NCBI GenBank assembly: GCA_030433055.1
Contig: JAUILJ010000678.1
Coordinates: 1 to 5,041, forward strand
DNA: 5,041 nt
Source of the DNA: Polyangia bacterium
Lineage (GTDB): Bacteria; Myxococcota_A; Polyangia; Polyangiales; Polyangiaceae
Direction: 5' to 3'
Position numbers and translations under genes: made by a program. Below, piece by piece: positions 4,816 through 5,041 of the stretch. How positions within the stretch are numbered: position 1 is the stretch's first letter; each line of letters starts with the position of its first letter. The notes beneath the pieces were generated by a model. The model was not told the DNA's origin. It saw only the letters and a list, made by a program, of their open reading frames with translations, and did not search any database.

Positions 4816-4830
4816 AAGGGCAACGCCCTT
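4816..4830 (+). repeat. Small hairpin in the tRNA leader region
   Basis: Perfect 6-bp arms AAGGGC and GCCCTT close a 3-base loop AAC. It is followed by ACTCTTAAG, not a T-run, so termination is unlikely. Confidence 0.35.
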
Positions 4831-4930
4831 ACTCTTAAGACCTAAAGTTCATCACGGAGGTTCAGTCAGAGCGGCAGTTTCAGCAGTGGTCAGGCATTCG
4901 CCCAAATCGCTGCTAGCCCTGGTCTCTCCA

Positions 4931-4954
4931 GCCCTCTAGAAGGGCCGGGCCGGC
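4931..4954 (+). repeat. Overlapping hairpins just before tRNA-Thr
   Basis: GCCCT (4931-4935) pairs with AGGGC (4941-4945) around CTAGA. An overlapping dyad GCCGG/CCGGC (4944-4954) competes with it. They lie 15-38 bases upstream of the mature tRNA 5' end and may affect the 5' precursor structure or processing. Confidence 0.35.
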
Positions 4955-4969
4955 TCGCCAAGCTCCTTC

Positions 4970-5041
4970 GCTGGAGTAGCTCAATTGGTAGAGCACCTGT
5001 TTTGTAAACAGGCGGTTAGGGGTTCGAGTCCCCTCCCCAGC
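4970..5041 (+). tRNA. tRNA-Thr, anticodon TGT (UGU, reads ACA)
   Basis: A full 72-nt cloverleaf is visible. The acceptor GCTGGAG pairs with CCCCAGC, the D stem is GCTC/GAGC with loop AATTGGTA, and the anticodon stem CCTGT/ACAGG carries loop TTTGTAA with anticodon TGT. The variable loop is CGGTT, and the T stem AGGGG/CCCCT closes loop TTCGAGT. G1-C72, C2-G71 and anticodon G35/U36 are known threonyl-tRNA synthetase identity elements and all are present. One acceptor pair is an A6-C67 mismatch. The window ends at base 72, so the discriminator base and any encoded CCA are not seen. In many bacteria tRNA-Thr(UGU) opens a Thr-Tyr-Gly-Thr-tuf cluster, which may lie just to the right. Confidence 0.96.

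Larger units (their letters stand above)
4391..4969. other. Gene-free region ahead of tRNA-Thr with many potential RNA hairpins
   Basis: No credible protein gene lies in these 579 bases. The only sizeable frame (GTG at 4538 to 4939) has a codon mix unlike the neighbouring genes and a low-complexity, Arg/Ser-rich product with no family features. The stretch contains a -35 TTGACA at 4542 and a compound hairpin at 4602-4643. It also has a boxA-like GCTCTTT at 4675-4681, a C8 run at 4723-4730, and smaller hairpins at 4743-4757, 4776-4796, 4816-4830 and 4931-4945. It could be a long 5' leader of the tRNA transcript or an unrecognised noncoding RNA. I cannot match it to tmRNA, RNase P RNA or SRP RNA. 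Confidence 0.55.

Noticed and set aside
4538..4939. 133-codon plus-strand open frame (GTG start) before tRNA-Thr
   Set aside because: Its codon mix has many rare codons (agg, tta, cta, aga) and lacks the strong G/C third position of the neighbouring genes. The product is low-complexity, starts on a -35 box and has no Shine-Dalgarno sequence or family resemblance.

Overview
The window is G+C-rich bacterial DNA with ordinary dense gene packing. It carries short TPR-type lipoproteins, a lysine/alanine/proline-rich histone-like protein tail and a cysteine-rich lipoprotein terminus. This mix is reminiscent of Myxococcota (Polyangiales-type deltaproteobacteria). That placement is an inference from style, because no phylogenetic marker was compared.

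Layout from left to right. (1) The minus strand holds the first 49 codons of an aldo/keto reductase (148 to beyond the left edge). Upstream of it, on the same strand, is an SRPBCC/AHSA1-type domain protein with a long basic H1/HMGA-like tail (1020-262). (2) A 386-base divergent spacer contains no gene I can support. (3) The plus strand holds trmB, the tRNA (guanine-N7) methyltransferase (1407-2021). It is followed by a small TPR-like lipoprotein (2083-2568), which appears to have its own promoter and almost no leader. (4) A strong 12-bp-stem terminator (2631-2658) lies between convergent genes and probably serves both. (5) The minus strand holds a 59-residue DUF465/YdcH-like coiled-coil protein (2889-2710) with a good ribosome binding site. 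(6) A 301-base divergent spacer contains a G-run tract, a palindromic operator-like site and an extracytoplasmic-sigma-like promoter candidate. (7) The plus strand holds a 399-residue TPR lipoprotein (3191-4390). (8) A 579-base stretch has no credible gene but has a perfect TTGACA -35 box, a long compound hairpin, a boxA-like motif and several small hairpins. It leads into (9) a tRNA-Thr(UGU) ending exactly at the right edge.

The genes do not form one pathway. trmB is housekeeping tRNA modification, the two lipoproteins are probably cell-envelope scaffold proteins, and the tRNA may open a tRNA or tRNA-tuf cluster beyond the window. I found no mobile element, CRISPR array or defence system. 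The items most worth a second look are the structured, apparently untranslated region ahead of tRNA-Thr, the AHSA1 domain joined to a chromatin-like tail, and the regulatory cluster upstream of the large TPR lipoprotein.
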